Assembly: GCA_002491565.1 (NCBI GenBank)
Contig: DKWE01000131.1
Coordinates: 13,959-77,958 of the forward strand
Direction: 5' to 3'
Length of the DNA stretch: 64,000 bases
Origin: Lachnospiraceae bacterium UBA7160
GTDB lineage: Bacteria > Bacillota > Clostridia > Lachnospirales > Lachnospiraceae
The notes under the pieces were generated by a model. That model saw nothing but the letters and a program-made list of their open reading frames with translations, did not search any database and was not told the DNA's origin. The number at the start of each line of letters is the position of its first letter. The first letter of the stretch is position 1. The position numbers and the translations under genes were made by a program. Positions 44,053 to 53,413 of the stretch are shown here, one piece after another.

Positions 44053-45482
44053 AGCTGATTTTTGAACGCGGAAAAGCAGGCAGGGCATTATCGATTCTGC
44101 CGCCTCTGGATGTGCCGGAGTGTCTGCCGGATGTGCCGGGAAGGAAAACGGTGCCGCATCTGCCGGAGGTATCGGAAAATGAATTGAGCCGCCATTACAC
44201 AGAGCTGGCAAAGCAGACGTACGGAGTAAATGATGGTTTTTATCCACTTGGCTCCTGTACAATGAAATATAATCCGAAGGTGAATGAGGAAGCGGCGGCT
44301 CTGCCGGGCTTTGCGCAGATTCATCCGTTGCAGCCGGAGCATACGGTGCAGGGAGCGCTTGAGGCGCTACATACCGTGGAGCAGGAGCTCTGTGAGATCA
44401 CAGGCATGGATGCGATGACGTTCCAGCCTGCGGCGGGCGCTCATGGCGAGTTTACCGGATTGCTCACGATCAAGGCTTACCTAAAGAGCCGGGGAGAGGA
44501 GCATCGGAAAAAGATTATTGTCCCGGATTCCGCTCACGGGACCAATCCGGCCAGCGCGGTGATGGCAGGCTTTACGATTGTCAATATCCCGTCCGGCGCG
44601 GACGGCTGTGTGGATCTGGAAAGCCTTAGAAATGCAGTGGGAGAGGATACAGCAGGTCTGATGCTTACCAATCCAAATACCCTGGGACTTTTTGACAGGA
44701 ATATTCTGGAGATTACCCGCATCGTACATGAGGCAGGCGGCTTGTGCTACTATGACGGAGCAAACCTGAACGCCGTGATGGGACTTGCGCGTCCTGGCGA
44801 TATGGGTTTCGATGTGATTCATCTGAATCTTCACAAGACATTTTCCACCCCGCATGGCGGCGGAGGTCCGGGGAGCGGTCCGGTGGGCTGCAAGGCGTTT
44901 CTGCGCGAGTTTTTGCCCGGCATCCGTGTGAATTGTAAGGATGGTGTATTCCATATGGAGCATCCGGAGCGCACGCTGGGCAGTGTGAAAGCGTTCTACG
45001 GGAATTTCCTGGTGGTGGTCAAGGCGCTGACGTATGTGCTGATGCTGGGCCGGGAGGGGATTCCGGAGGCATCGTCCAACGCGGTGCTCAATGCCAATTA
45101 TATGATGCGGAAGCTGGAGGATCTCTATGACATGCCGTATCCGGACGCGTGCATGCACGAATTTGTCATGTCGCTGGAACGGCAGAAGCACGAGAACGGT
45201 GTGACGGCAATGGATGTCGCGAAGTCGCTCCAGGACTATGGAATTCATCCGCCTACCATGTACTTCCCGCTGATTGTCCATGAGGCGCTGATGGTAGAGC
45301 CAACAGAAACCGAGTCGAAGGAGACACTGGATGCGGCGATTCAGGCATTCCGGGAGATTTTTGCGCATGCGGCGGAAAATCCGGCGGAGGCGGCGGCTTC
45401 TCCGAAGACCACGCCGATTGGCCGCCCGGACGAGGTGCAGGCGGCACGGAAACCGGTGCTGCGTTACAGCTGGCCGGATTAA
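44049..45482 (+). CDS. gcvPB: Glycine dehydrogenase (decarboxylating) subunit 2
   Basis: A 477-residue C-terminal half of P protein with the PLP Schiff-base lysine K263 in [18 protein letters not shown]. Other landmarks are [33 protein letters not shown] and [16 protein letters not shown]. With GcvPA it decarboxylates glycine and loads the lipoyl arm of GcvH. ATGA-type coupling to gcvPA. Confidence 0.96.
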   Translation: MKLIFERGKAGRALSILPPLDVPECLPDVPGRKTVPHLPEVSENELSRHYTELAKQTYGVNDGFYPLGSCTMKYNPKVNEEAAALPGFAQIHPLQPEHTVQGALEALHTVEQELCEITGMDAMTFQPAAGAHGEFTGLLTIKAYLKSRGEEHRKKIIVPDSAHGTNPASAVMAGFTIVNIPSGADGCVDLESLRNAVGEDTAGLMLTNPNTLGLFDRNILEITRIVHEAGGLCYYDGANLNAVMGLARPGDMGFDVIHLNLHKTFSTPHGGGGPGSGPVGCKAFLREFLPGIRVNCKDGVFHMEHPERTLGSVKAFYGNFLVVVKALTYVLMLGREGIPEASSNAVLNANYMMRKLEDLYDMPYPDACMHEFVMSLERQKHENGVTAMDVAKSLQDYGIHPPTMYFPLIVHEALMVEPTETESKETLDAAIQAFREIFAHAAENPAEAAASPKTTPIGRPDEVQAARKPVLRYSWPD

Positions 45483-45510
45483 GTAAGGAAACCGCACCAG
45501 GAGGAGACGT

Positions 45511-46494
45511 ATGATTACGAAGCTTACGGTATATGAGACTTCCGGAACTGATCCGGATGCGAACCTGGCTCTGGAGGAGTATCTGCTCCTCCGCACAGAG
45601 CCAGGGGAGTGCATTCTCTATCTGTGGCAGAATGCACACACAGTAGTCATCGGGAAAAATCAGAACTGCTGGAAGGAATGCAACGTGAGCATTCTGGAAT
45701 CGGAGGGAGGGCATCTTGCCCGGCGTCTTTCCGGCGGCGGGGCAGTGTACCATGACCTTGGAAATCTGAATTTTACCTTCCTGGTGCGTAAGGAAGATTA
45801 TGATCTGACGCGGCAGCTGCTGGTGCTCGCGGAGGCGGTTCGCTCGTTTGGACTGCCGGCGGAAGTATCCGGGCGGAATGATTTGCTCTGCGGCGGAAGG
45901 AAATTTTCCGGGAATGCATTTTATGAGAGCGGCGCGTTTTGCTATCATCATGGGACGCTTCTGGTAGATGTGGATACAGAGCGCATGGAACGGTATCTGA
46001 CGGTATCCCGTGAAAAGCTTCAGGCAAAAGGGGTCGATTCAGTGCGGGCTCGTGTCACAAATCTGAAGGAGCTTTGCCCGTCTTTGGATGTCCCGTCTAT
46101 GAAACTGGCGATGCGGGAGGCATTTGCCAGAGTGTATGGAGTGCAGGCGCAGGAGGGCGTTCTGCCGGGGAAAAACGATGCGGAACTGGCAGCGCTTCAG
46201 GCGAAGTATGACTCCTGGGAGTGGAAATACGGACGAAAGCTTCCGTTTACTGATGCGTTTTCCAGGAGGTTTCCATGGGGAGGTGTAGAGCTGCGGCTTT
46301 TTGTGAGCGGCGGAATCATTCAGGAGGCCGCTCTTTATTCGGATGCTCTGGACATCCGCATCGGCGGAGCTGCAGAAGCGTTAAAGGGCTGCCGCTATGA
46401 AGGAGCGGCTGCCGCAGAGGCAGTCAGAGCCTGCGGAGGGCTGTCAGAGCAGGTCCGGGAGGATCTGGCGGAATTGATAAGAGAGAGGCTGTAG
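45511..46494 (+). CDS. lplA: Lipoate-protein ligase
   Basis: A 327-residue LplA. It has NLALEEYLLLRTEPGECILYLW near the start, the lipoate-binding RRLSGGGAVYHDLGNLNFTF, the KFSGNAFYE adenylation segment and a C-terminal accessory domain ending in VREDLAELIRERL. It activates free lipoate with ATP and attaches it to GcvH. Its place in the operon makes GcvH the natural substrate. No lipoyl synthase is seen, consistent with scavenging. Confidence 0.93.
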   Translation: MITKLTVYETSGTDPDANLALEEYLLLRTEPGECILYLWQNAHTVVIGKNQNCWKECNVSILESEGGHLARRLSGGGAVYHDLGNLNFTFLVRKEDYDLTRQLLVLAEAVRSFGLPAEVSGRNDLLCGGRKFSGNAFYESGAFCYHHGTLLVDVDTERMERYLTVSREKLQAKGVDSVRARVTNLKELCPSLDVPSMKLAMREAFARVYGVQAQEGVLPGKNDAELAALQAKYDSWEWKYGRKLPFTDAFSRRFPWGGVELRLFVSGGIIQEAALYSDALDIRIGGAAEALKGCRYEGAAAAEAVRACGGLSEQVREDLAELIRERL

Positions 46495-46566
46495 TACAGT
46501 ACATGAGATTGTCTGCGGATTATAAGAGCTCCAATCTGGCTTCAGATGACGGTGGAGGGAGTGTAT

Positions 46567-47931
46567 ATGGCATATCAATATGATCTGATTGTGATAGGCG
46601 GGGGGCCGGGAGGCTATGTCCCGGCGATCCGGGCGGCGAAGGAGGGGCTTCGGACCGCTGTGGTGGAGCAGGATGCGCTGGGCGGCACCTGCCTGAACCG
46701 TGGCTGCATCCCGACGAAGACTCTGCTCCATACTGCAGAGCTTTATGAGGCGATGCAGCATTGTGAAGGCATCGGCATTCATGCAGAGGGTGTCTCGCTT
46801 TCCATGGAAACGCTCAAAGCGCGGAAGGAACAGGTGACGGACGAGCTGCGAAAGGGTATCGAGGCTTCGTTTAAGAAGCTGAAAATCACGCAGCTTCGGG
46901 GAACCGGCACCATTGTCAGTGCGCATGAGGTACTGATTGACGGCAAAGAGTGCTGCAGTGCGGAGCATATCCTGATCGCGGCTGGTTCCAGGCCGGGGAG
47001 GGTTCCGATTCCGGGGCTCGAGCTGCCGGGAATTCTGGACAGTGACCGTTTGCTGGAGCGTGCGGAGGCACCGTTTGCACACTTGATTATCATTGGCGGC
47101 GGGGTCATCGGTCTGGAGTTTGCGTCGCTGTATCAGGCGCTTGGCTCAAAGGTTACGGTGCTGGAGGCAATGGACCGGCTGCTTGGCAATCTGGACCGGG
47201 AGTTCGGCCAGAGTATGAAAATGCTTCTGAAAAAGCGCGGCGCAGATGTCCACACCAGCGCCAGTGTCCAGAAGATCGAAAAGGATGGCTCTTTGTTTAC
47301 CTGCACGTTTGCGGAAAAGGAGCAGGTGCAGACCGTCACGGGAGACGGGGTGCTCGTGGCAGTCGGACGCAAACCTTGTACGGAGGGGCTTTTTGCAGAA
47401 GGGGTCCAGGTGGAGATGGAGCGTGGGCGGATTGTGGTAAATAAACAGTTCCAGACTTCGGTTCCGAGCATCTATGCAGTTGGAGATGTGATCGGAGGGA
47501 TCCAGCTTGCCCATATGGCTTCCGCAGAGGGATTGCACGCGGTCGCGCATATGACCGGGAAGACGGCAGAGGTGCGGCTGGATCTGATACCTTCGTGTGT
47601 CTATACAAACCCGGAGCTTGCATCGGTCGGCATCACGGCGGATGAAGCGAAAAAGCAGGGAGTCCCGGCAAAGTCGGTCAAATATCCGATGTCCGCGAAC
47701 GGGAAATCGGTTCTTTCGAATCAGGAACGGGGGTTCATCAAGGTCGTTTACCGGGAAGAAGATCACCGTGTCCTCGGTGCGCAGCTGATGTGCGCCCGTG
47801 CGACCGATCTGGTTTCCTTCTTTACAGCTGCCATTGCAAATGAACTGACAGTAGAAGACCTGAGAAAAACGATGTTTCCACATCCCACCTTCAGTGAGGG
47901 GATCGGAGAGGCGCTGGGCTTGGTGGAATAG
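46567..47931 (+). CDS. lpdA: Dihydrolipoamide dehydrogenase
   Basis: A 454-residue flavoprotein disulfide reductase, the L protein. FAD motif IVIGGGPGGYVPAIRAA; redox pair C42/C47 in GGTCLNRGCIPTKTL; NAD site IIIGGGVIGLEFASLYQALG; C-terminal HPTFSEGIGEA with the catalytic His. It reoxidises dihydrolipoyl-GcvH and makes NADH. ATG 46567, close after GGAGGGAG, is preferred over the upstream frame start at 46546. Confidence 0.95.
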   Translation: MAYQYDLIVIGGGPGGYVPAIRAAKEGLRTAVVEQDALGGTCLNRGCIPTKTLLHTAELYEAMQHCEGIGIHAEGVSLSMETLKARKEQVTDELRKGIEASFKKLKITQLRGTGTIVSAHEVLIDGKECCSAEHILIAAGSRPGRVPIPGLELPGILDSDRLLERAEAPFAHLIIIGGGVIGLEFASLYQALGSKVTVLEAMDRLLGNLDREFGQSMKMLLKKRGADVHTSASVQKIEKDGSLFTCTFAEKEQVQTVTGDGVLVAVGRKPCTEGLFAEGVQVEMERGRIVVNKQFQTSVPSIYAVGDVIGGIQLAHMASAEGLHAVAHMTGKTAEVRLDLIPSCVYTNPELASVGITADEAKKQGVPAKSVKYPMSANGKSVLSNQERGFIKVVYREEDHRVLGAQLMCARATDLVSFFTAAIANELTVEDLRKTMFPHPTFSEGIGEALGLVE

Positions 47932-47997
47932 TCGTATCCAGTCAATTTTTATTGAAGCTGCGGAATGTGACTACAGAGAAAGTGACGGAGAAATACT

Positions 47998-49887
47998 ATG
48001 AGAGTAGAGAGCTTGTCTGAAAAAGGACAGATTTGGCTGGATGAGACGGGGCATCGGATTTCGATTCAGGCAGGAGGAGAAGTCTGGAGCCAGGATCAGG
48101 ACGCAGAGCCAGCTCTGCTTCTGCGTGGGCAGAAGGTGCGTTTTGCCGATGCAGGGGAAGTGCATCATGAGGCAGTGCGAAATGGCATCGGGGTTGGCAT
48201 CCGCAGTCTGTACCGTGGATTTCGCGTGAACAATGAGCCGGTGCGGCTCGCGTTTGAGACGTATGTGTGGATGGAGGAAAGCACGGGAGACGTATATTTT
48301 GAGTGGATTCCTCTGGAGGAAGAGGATGGGACTGTGGAGCGCGTGCTGTGGCCTGCTCCGATGGAATTTACATCCGCGCGCAGGGATTGGTACACTTTAA
48401 TACCGCGCGCGCAGGGGCTGCTCGTTCCAAATGACTGGCCGGAGCCGTTTGCTCCAATGCATTTTGGGGGCATGTTCCTGACGGCAGATTCTTATATGCC
48501 CTGGTTTTCGCAGATCCGGGAAGGAAGCGGCTACATCGCTATCGCGCTGACTCCGTGGAACGGCTGTGTCAGCGTGGAGCATCCGGCAGGCGGGCCGTAT
48601 ACCCGGGTATCTGCGGAATGGGAGCCGAGTCTTGGACGGATGGAGTACCGCAGAGTACTCCGGTACAGCTTCCGCACAGCGTGTGATTACAATGATATGT
48701 GTAAGCTATACCGGAGCTATGTGTTTGAAAATGGTCTGGCGGCGACCTTAAAGGAGAAAGCGGCGCGGCTTCCTTCCCTGGAAAAGCTGGTGGGAGCGCA
48801 GTTTGTCCATACAGGGATCAAGACACATGTGAATCCGCTTTCCAGCTTTTATGATCCGGAATCTCCGCAGAAGAATGACGCGCTGGCGACCTTTAGCAGA
48901 CGGCAAAAAGAGATGGAATGGTTCCATGAGGCAGGGGTTGAAAAGATTTATCTGCATCTGGACGGCTGGGCGCAGCCGGGATATGACAACCAGCATCCGG
49001 ATTACCTTCCGGCCTGTCAGGAAGCCGGGGGGTGGGAAGGAATGAAGGCGCTTTCCGATGCGATGAACGCGTGGGGCTACGGCTTTGGCATCCATGACCA
49101 GTACCGGGATTTTTACCGGGATGCGCCGTCATTTTCAGAGGACTATGCCTGCCGTCTTGCGGACGGGACCATCCCGTCGCACGCGCGCTGGGCAGGCGGA
49201 CCGCAGACGTATCTGTGCGGGGCGCAGGCGCAGTATTATGTCCGGAGAAATTTCCAGAAAATCTGGAAAAATGGAGTTCATTTGGATGGAGCTTATCTGG
49301 ATGTTTTTACATGCAATGAAGGCGACGAGTGTGCAAATCCGCGCCACCGCATGACGCGGAGGGAATGCTATGAATATCGGAGAAAATGCTTTGACTTTCT
49401 GATCGCACATGGCGTGCTTCCAAGTTCCGAAGAGGTATCGGACTGGAGCATGCAAAGCCTTGTATTCTGTCATTATGCACCGTATCTGTTTCAGATGGCG
49501 AGGCCGGGCAGCCCACAGTCCGGGATCGGTGTGCCGCTGCAGAATCTGGTCTACCATGACTGTGTGATTGAGCCATGGATGATGGAGAAGCCGGATCCGA
49601 AGGAGGATTACATGCTGTATGCGCTGCTGAACGGAGGCGCCCCATATCTGATGCGCGACGGCGCGTACCCGGATACGGATGGGTCGTTCGGCGGCTGTGA
49701 AGGTGTGACCCCGGAGGAGAATCTGGCCCGCTGCAAGGTCGTAAGTGACCTGCATCGCCGTGTTGCACTGCAGGAGCTGGTGCGCCATGAGTTTGTCGGC
49801 GGGAATGCCAGGGTGCAGCGCTCGGTCTTTGCGGACGGGACAGAGGTGACAGTGTGGCTGGAGGAAGGCCGGTACGAGATCAGATAG
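47998..49887 (+). CDS. DUF5696-like putative glycoside hydrolase
   Basis: A 629-residue protein without signal peptide. The N-terminal 230 residues are beta-rich; from about 265 a barrel-like region carries VEKIYLHLDGWAQPGYDNQH, YGFGIHDQYRDFY and HLDGAYLDVFTCNEGDEC. The last resembles the nucleophile-bearing strand of GH101/GH129-type alpha-N-acetylgalactosaminidases and DUF5696 proteins. SSEEVSDWSMQS could carry the acid/base. Substrate is unknown. It lies 66 bases after lpdA with no terminator seen, so it may be read from the gcv transcript. It is followed by an oxidoreductase and an epimerase, suggesting a small sugar-processing set. Confidence 0.65.
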   Translation: MRVESLSEKGQIWLDETGHRISIQAGGEVWSQDQDAEPALLLRGQKVRFADAGEVHHEAVRNGIGVGIRSLYRGFRVNNEPVRLAFETYVWMEESTGDVYFEWIPLEEEDGTVERVLWPAPMEFTSARRDWYTLIPRAQGLLVPNDWPEPFAPMHFGGMFLTADSYMPWFSQIREGSGYIAIALTPWNGCVSVEHPAGGPYTRVSAEWEPSLGRMEYRRVLRYSFRTACDYNDMCKLYRSYVFENGLAATLKEKAARLPSLEKLVGAQFVHTGIKTHVNPLSSFYDPESPQKNDALATFSRRQKEMEWFHEAGVEKIYLHLDGWAQPGYDNQHPDYLPACQEAGGWEGMKALSDAMNAWGYGFGIHDQYRDFYRDAPSFSEDYACRLADGTIPSHARWAGGPQTYLCGAQAQYYVRRNFQKIWKNGVHLDGAYLDVFTCNEGDECANPRHRMTRRECYEYRRKCFDFLIAHGVLPSSEEVSDWSMQSLVFCHYAPYLFQMARPGSPQSGIGVPLQNLVYHDCVIEPWMMEKPDPKEDYMLYALLNGGAPYLMRDGAYPDTDGSFGGCEGVTPEENLARCKVVSDLHRRVALQELVRHEFVGGNARVQRSVFADGTEVTVWLEEGRYEIR

Positions 49888-49904
49888 GAAAGGAAGGATT
49901 CAAA

Positions 49905-50918
49905 ATGAAGGTAGGAATTATTGGCGTAGGCGGAATGGGAGCCAGCCATAATCAGGCACTGAAGGCACTTTCAGAGAAGACGGGGATCGAAGTTACTGCG
50001 ATTGCGGACCGCACACCGGAGTACCTCGCGCGCGCGAAGGAACTCTGGCCGGAGGCTGTACTGTATGAGGATGGAAGAGAGCTGCTGGAAAAGGAGAAGC
50101 TGGACTGTGTGCATATCTGTACACCGAGCTTTCTGCATGCAGATCTTACCGTGGCAGCGATGGAGGCAGGGATGCATGTCTTTGTCGAAAAGCCGGTATG
50201 CCTGTCTGCAGCTGACTGTGACCGGCTGCTTGAGGTGAAGAAGCGGACTGGCGTAAAAGTCATGGTAGGGCAGGTCGTACGCTTTTTCCCGGAGTATCGT
50301 TTTTTGAAGGAAGCATATGACAGCGGACGCTATGGGAAGTTAAAGAGTCTTGTGATGCGGAGACTGAGCAAAAATGTGCGGTGGGGCTATGAGAATTGGT
50401 TTCATGATGAGAAAAAGAGCGGATCAGTCATTTTGGATCTTCACATTCATGATGTGGATTTTATGCGGTATCTGCTCGGGGAGCCAGAGCAGTTTCAGGT
50501 GCGGGCGACTGCCTATGAGGGCGGCATGATTAATCAGGTTGTGGCGGAATTTGATTATCCGGAACAGTTTGTGAGCATCGAGGGACTGTGGGATGTGGCG
50601 CCGGATCTGCCGTTCCACCCATCGTTCCGGGCTCATTTTGAGAATGCTACGGTCATCTATGACAGCAAGGACAAGCCGGCAGTGAAGGTCTGGAGAAACG
50701 ACGGCGTGACAGAGGAGCCGGAGATTGTCAAAGAATCCGGTGTACAGTGCGGGATTGACCTGAGTTCACTGGGCGGGTATTATACAGAGATCGCATATTT
50801 CTATGATTGTCTGGCGAAAGGTGTGGAGCCGGAGATTGCTTCGCTTGAAGAGGGTATCGGGTCCGTGCGGCTCGCACTCCGGGAGCTGGAGGCGGCGCAC
50901 GCGGCGGTACGTGCGTAG
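49905..50918 (+). CDS. Gfo/Idh/MocA family oxidoreductase
   Basis: A 337-residue NAD(P)-dependent sugar oxidoreductase. The Rossmann start VGIIGVGGMGASHNQALK, the VHICTPSFLHADLTVAAMEAG segment and the VFVEKPV motif (catalytic Lys) are standard. The C-terminal domain has GSVILDLHIHDVDFMRYLLG with the conserved Asp/His. It would oxidise or epimerise a sugar, inositol or glycoside via a keto intermediate. It starts 17 bases after the glycosidase-like gene, with AGGAAAGGAAGG upstream. Confidence 0.9.
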   Translation: MKVGIIGVGGMGASHNQALKALSEKTGIEVTAIADRTPEYLARAKELWPEAVLYEDGRELLEKEKLDCVHICTPSFLHADLTVAAMEAGMHVFVEKPVCLSAADCDRLLEVKKRTGVKVMVGQVVRFFPEYRFLKEAYDSGRYGKLKSLVMRRLSKNVRWGYENWFHDEKKSGSVILDLHIHDVDFMRYLLGEPEQFQVRATAYEGGMINQVVAEFDYPEQFVSIEGLWDVAPDLPFHPSFRAHFENATVIYDSKDKPAVKVWRNDGVTEEPEIVKESGVQCGIDLSSLGGYYTEIAYFYDCLAKGVEPEIASLEEGIGSVRLALRELEAAHAAVRA

Positions 50919-50989
50919 CAGGAGAATAGACAGTTGGGTCAAAAGACATCAGATAGATTGCTTTGCATTTCAGCCGACATTCCTCGCGC

Positions 50990-51011
50990 GGTCACGGAAG
51001 GTTCCGTGACC
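50990..51011. repeat. Near-perfect palindrome before the epimerase gene
   Basis: GGTCACGGA (50990-50998) and TCCGTGACC (51003-51011) are exact complements separated by AGGT. The site sits about 100 bases before ATG 51110. It could be an operator or a short RNA hairpin. No T tract follows. Nothing else is recognisable in the 191-base gap. Confidence 0.5.
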
Positions 51012-51109
51012 AGCACAAGAGCTGGAATTTGCGGGGGATCATTGCAGCAGCTGTGGCGTGGATTCAGGTCTTTTGGCTCTGGCAGTGACAGGAAACAGGA
51101 GGAAAAAGC

Positions 51110-51943
51110 ATGCGTGTAGGTGTTATGGTGGATCTGGTCAGAGATATGACTGTGGAGGAACAGTTCCGCAATCTGAAATCACTTGAAATGAACAGCTGCC
51201 AGCTGGTTTGCTGGGACCGCAGTCTGCTGACAGAGGAGGTGGCAGCCAAAGTCAAACAGGCTATGGAGGAATACGGGGTGGAAATTTCCGCATTCTGGTG
51301 CGGCTGGGAAGGCCCGCGCGTCTGGAACTTTTATGAGGGACAGCTGACGCTTGGGCTAGTGCCGGAGGCGTACCGGTTCCGCCGGATGGAAATGCTGCTG
51401 GAAGGGTCAGACTTTGCCAAAAAGCTTGGTGTGACTGATCTGGTGACTCATGTGGGATATCTGCCGGAGAATCCGTATGACATCCATTATGCGGAAGTAC
51501 TGGCGTGTCTGAAGAAAATTATCCGGAAATGCAAGGAAAATGGGCAGTATTTTCTCTTTGAGACGGGACAGGAGACCCCGGTAACGCTGCTGCGGGCAAT
51601 TCAGGATCTGGGCGGAGATCATGTAGGGATTAATCTGGATCCGGCAAACCTGATCATGTATGGAAAGGCGAATCCGGTGGATGCACTGGACGTATTCGGA
51701 TGCTATGTCCGCGGTGTCCACGGAAAGGACGGCTGCTACCCGACCAATGGCCGGGAGCTGGGGCCGGAGGTGCCGCTCGGAGAGGGAAAGGTAGATTACC
51801 TGCGGTTCATCCGAAAGCTGCGCGAGGTCGGGTTTGACGGAGATATCACGATTGAACGTGAGATCTCCGGGCCGGAGCAGCGCCGGGATATTATCCAGGC
51901 GAAGAAGCTGCTGGAGGAGCTGATTGCAGGGAGCGCATGTTAA
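51110..51943 (+). CDS. Sugar phosphate isomerase/epimerase (xylose-isomerase-like TIM barrel)
   Basis: A 277-residue AP-endonuclease-2-fold protein. Candidate metal ligands lie in FLFETGQETPV (Glu), GINLDPANLIMYG (Asp), RGVHGKDGCYP (His) and ITIEREISG (Glu), the usual pattern of 3-keto sugar or tagatose epimerases and inosose dehydratases. With the upstream Gfo/Idh/MocA gene it could process a keto-glycoside. The protein begins MRVGVMVDLVRDMTVEEQ. AGGAGGAAA precedes the ATG. Confidence 0.85.
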   Translation: MRVGVMVDLVRDMTVEEQFRNLKSLEMNSCQLVCWDRSLLTEEVAAKVKQAMEEYGVEISAFWCGWEGPRVWNFYEGQLTLGLVPEAYRFRRMEMLLEGSDFAKKLGVTDLVTHVGYLPENPYDIHYAEVLACLKKIIRKCKENGQYFLFETGQETPVTLLRAIQDLGGDHVGINLDPANLIMYGKANPVDALDVFGCYVRGVHGKDGCYPTNGRELGPEVPLGEGKVDYLRFIRKLREVGFDGDITIEREISGPEQRRDIIQAKKLLEELIAGSAC

Positions 51944-51996
51944 TGTGCAGCCCCATCCACACAGCCACAGACAAAAGCAGACGTTTATGGGGGCGT

Positions 51997-52058
51997 GAGA
52001 TTTCTGCCAAATTCAGTTGACGTAGCCTGCCACGTCGCCTTTATTTGGCAGAAATCTC
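51997..52058. repeat. Nested perfect inverted repeat
   Basis: GAGATTTCTGCCAAAT (51997-52012) is exactly complementary to ATTTGGCAGAAATCTC (52043-52058). Inside, GACGT (52019-52023) pairs with ACGTC (52032-52036). No T tract follows on either strand, so it is not a standard terminator, although it lies between the convergent epimerase and Sir2-like genes. A partial copy of the arm (TCTGGCAGAAAG) recurs at about 52078. Confidence 0.75.
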
Positions 52059-52100
52059 CCACAAATTGTGATGCACATCTGGCAGAAAGCATTTTTTAAA

Positions 52101-52116
52101 CACGCTCTAGAGCGTG
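52101..52116. repeat. Perfect 16-base palindrome
   Basis: CACGCTCTAGAGCGTG is fully self-complementary and lies 37 bases before the stop end of the minus-strand Sir2-like gene, close to the nested repeat at 51997. Read on the minus strand it is followed by TTTAAAAAAT and could help terminate the Sir2-like transcript. Confidence 0.6.
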
Positions 52117-52152
52117 AATGGTAGCGTACTGCAGCCGGAGGACGGATCGGCG

Positions 52153-53028
52153 TTACAGCGCGGTGTTTGCTTCCGGCGCAAAAAAGGAAACCGGGGATTG
52201 CCCTACCGAAATTCCTTTGTCAGACAGCTCAGCCTCCAGCTGGGGGAATCGGCTGTGTACGCGGATAAAGGTGGCTTTCTTGTTGTAAAAAGCGGTCCGG
52301 GTAAACGGCCACCGGATAATCTGCGGGAAAGAAAAGCCGACGCCGAGCTCCAGAACGCATAGCTTTTTATTCAGGGTGCAGGAAAGCCATTTCTTGTATC
52401 GTTCCCATTGTGGCAGGTAGCCGCTTTCCAGATAGCCGTCGGTTTCGATCGTGTGGAAGGAGAGCGGCTTCTGGCATGTTGGGCAGAGAGAGCAGCTGTC
52501 GAGCAGCTGTTTGGCCTGCCGGGCGTTCAGATGCAGGAGCTGTTCGGCGAGCCAGGACGGGTCATACTCTTTCGCAGACTTGCTGCAGCAGGAGTCCTGT
52601 GCACAGGTGCGGCCGTTGTCTGGCAGCGGATTTGTCAGGCGGCTGTCTGTGGAACGTATCTGCCTGATCTGGTCCGCCATGCGCTGCCAAATGGGGCCGG
52701 CCTCTGTGATATGGGAATCGCATTGCAGCTTACTCATGCTTCCGCACGGCGCAACAATCTGCTGAGGATCAAATCCGGAGCGGAAGACCAGGTCATCTGT
52801 ATTCAAGGTTACAACGAAGCAGCTTTTTCTCTGAACCAGTCGGGACAGCTGCTGGTAAGCCTGTATGACCGGGTGCTCGTCCGGGATTGCCGCATAGGAG
52901 AGGCTGTGAAAATATGGGGTAAGTGATACCGGACCAGAGAAATCCGGAAGCTTCGGAGAAAATTCTTCGCCGATTCCAATCAGTATCAGATCGGAATCCT
53001 GGATGGCGGAGCGTACTTGTTCGTTCAT
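52153..53028 (-). CDS. Degenerate Sir2-like protein
   Basis: A 291-residue protein with the outline of a sirtuin. SDLILIGIGEEFSP stands at the NAD-binding loop (GAGxS in true sirtuins), VTLNTDDLVFRSGF (N76, D78) at the TQNxDxLHxxAG motif, VAPCGSMSKLQC at the catalytic HGS motif, and C179/C182/C185 near the zinc region. LELGVGFSFPQIIRWPF takes the place of the late NAD loop. The catalytic His is Cys (C95), so ordinary deacetylation is doubtful. AAAGGA precedes the ATG. It may be a pseudo-enzyme, an NAD-binding sensor or an ADP-ribosyltransferase. The Sir2 assignment rests on motif order only. Confidence 0.6.
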   Translation of the reverse strand: MNEQVRSAIQDSDLILIGIGEEFSPKLPDFSGPVSLTPYFHSLSYAAIPDEHPVIQAYQQLSRLVQRKSCFVVTLNTDDLVFRSGFDPQQIVAPCGSMSKLQCDSHITEAGPIWQRMADQIRQIRSTDSRLTNPLPDNGRTCAQDSCCSKSAKEYDPSWLAEQLLHLNARQAKQLLDSCSLCPTCQKPLSFHTIETDGYLESGYLPQWERYKKWLSCTLNKKLCVLELGVGFSFPQIIRWPFTRTAFYNKKATFIRVHSRFPQLEAELSDKGISVGQSPVSFFAPEANTAL

Positions 53029-53413
53029 GCTGCTTCTGTCCTTTCTTATTGTCTGATGATCGTTATGATTTACGGCAGGTATTGTGATTGTGGGGGACAG
53101 CTTCTTTTAAGCGTGGCTCAGAGTATAGGGATGCCGTTCTTTTATCCCATATTTTCGTGCAATTTTTTGTTCTTGTCAACCCTGACAATAAGCAATAAGA
53201 TTCAAATGTGTACGGTTCGTAGCATGGTGCCTGCACAGATAAATATAAGAAAAACCTTAATATTTTCTTTCGTTGCCGTTTCAAAGTATCTGTGATAGAC
53301 TGGATGTAATCATTTTAGAGGGCGCTGTTGCGATCCATGAACCTCGTGTGTGGGGCTTATGGTGAGGCATAAAGAGGCGGCAGAACAGACACAGGATAAG
53401 GGGGAGCGAGTAT
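53029..53413. other. Intergenic region without recognised gene
   Basis: This 385-base divergent gap between the Sir2-like (minus) and polysaccharide deacetylase (plus) genes is AT-rich in its middle. It holds scattered -35-like boxes on both strands (for example TTGACA on the minus strand at 53174-53179), but no box pair with good spacing that I would defend. A 92-codon plus-strand frame here overlaps the Sir2-like start and lacks a ribosome site. Confidence 0.5.

Noticed and set aside
52408..52926. A 172-codon plus-strand frame
   Set aside because: Antisense to the Sir2-like gene, which has a ribosome site and sirtuin-like motif order. If the Sir2 reading failed, this frame should be reconsidered.
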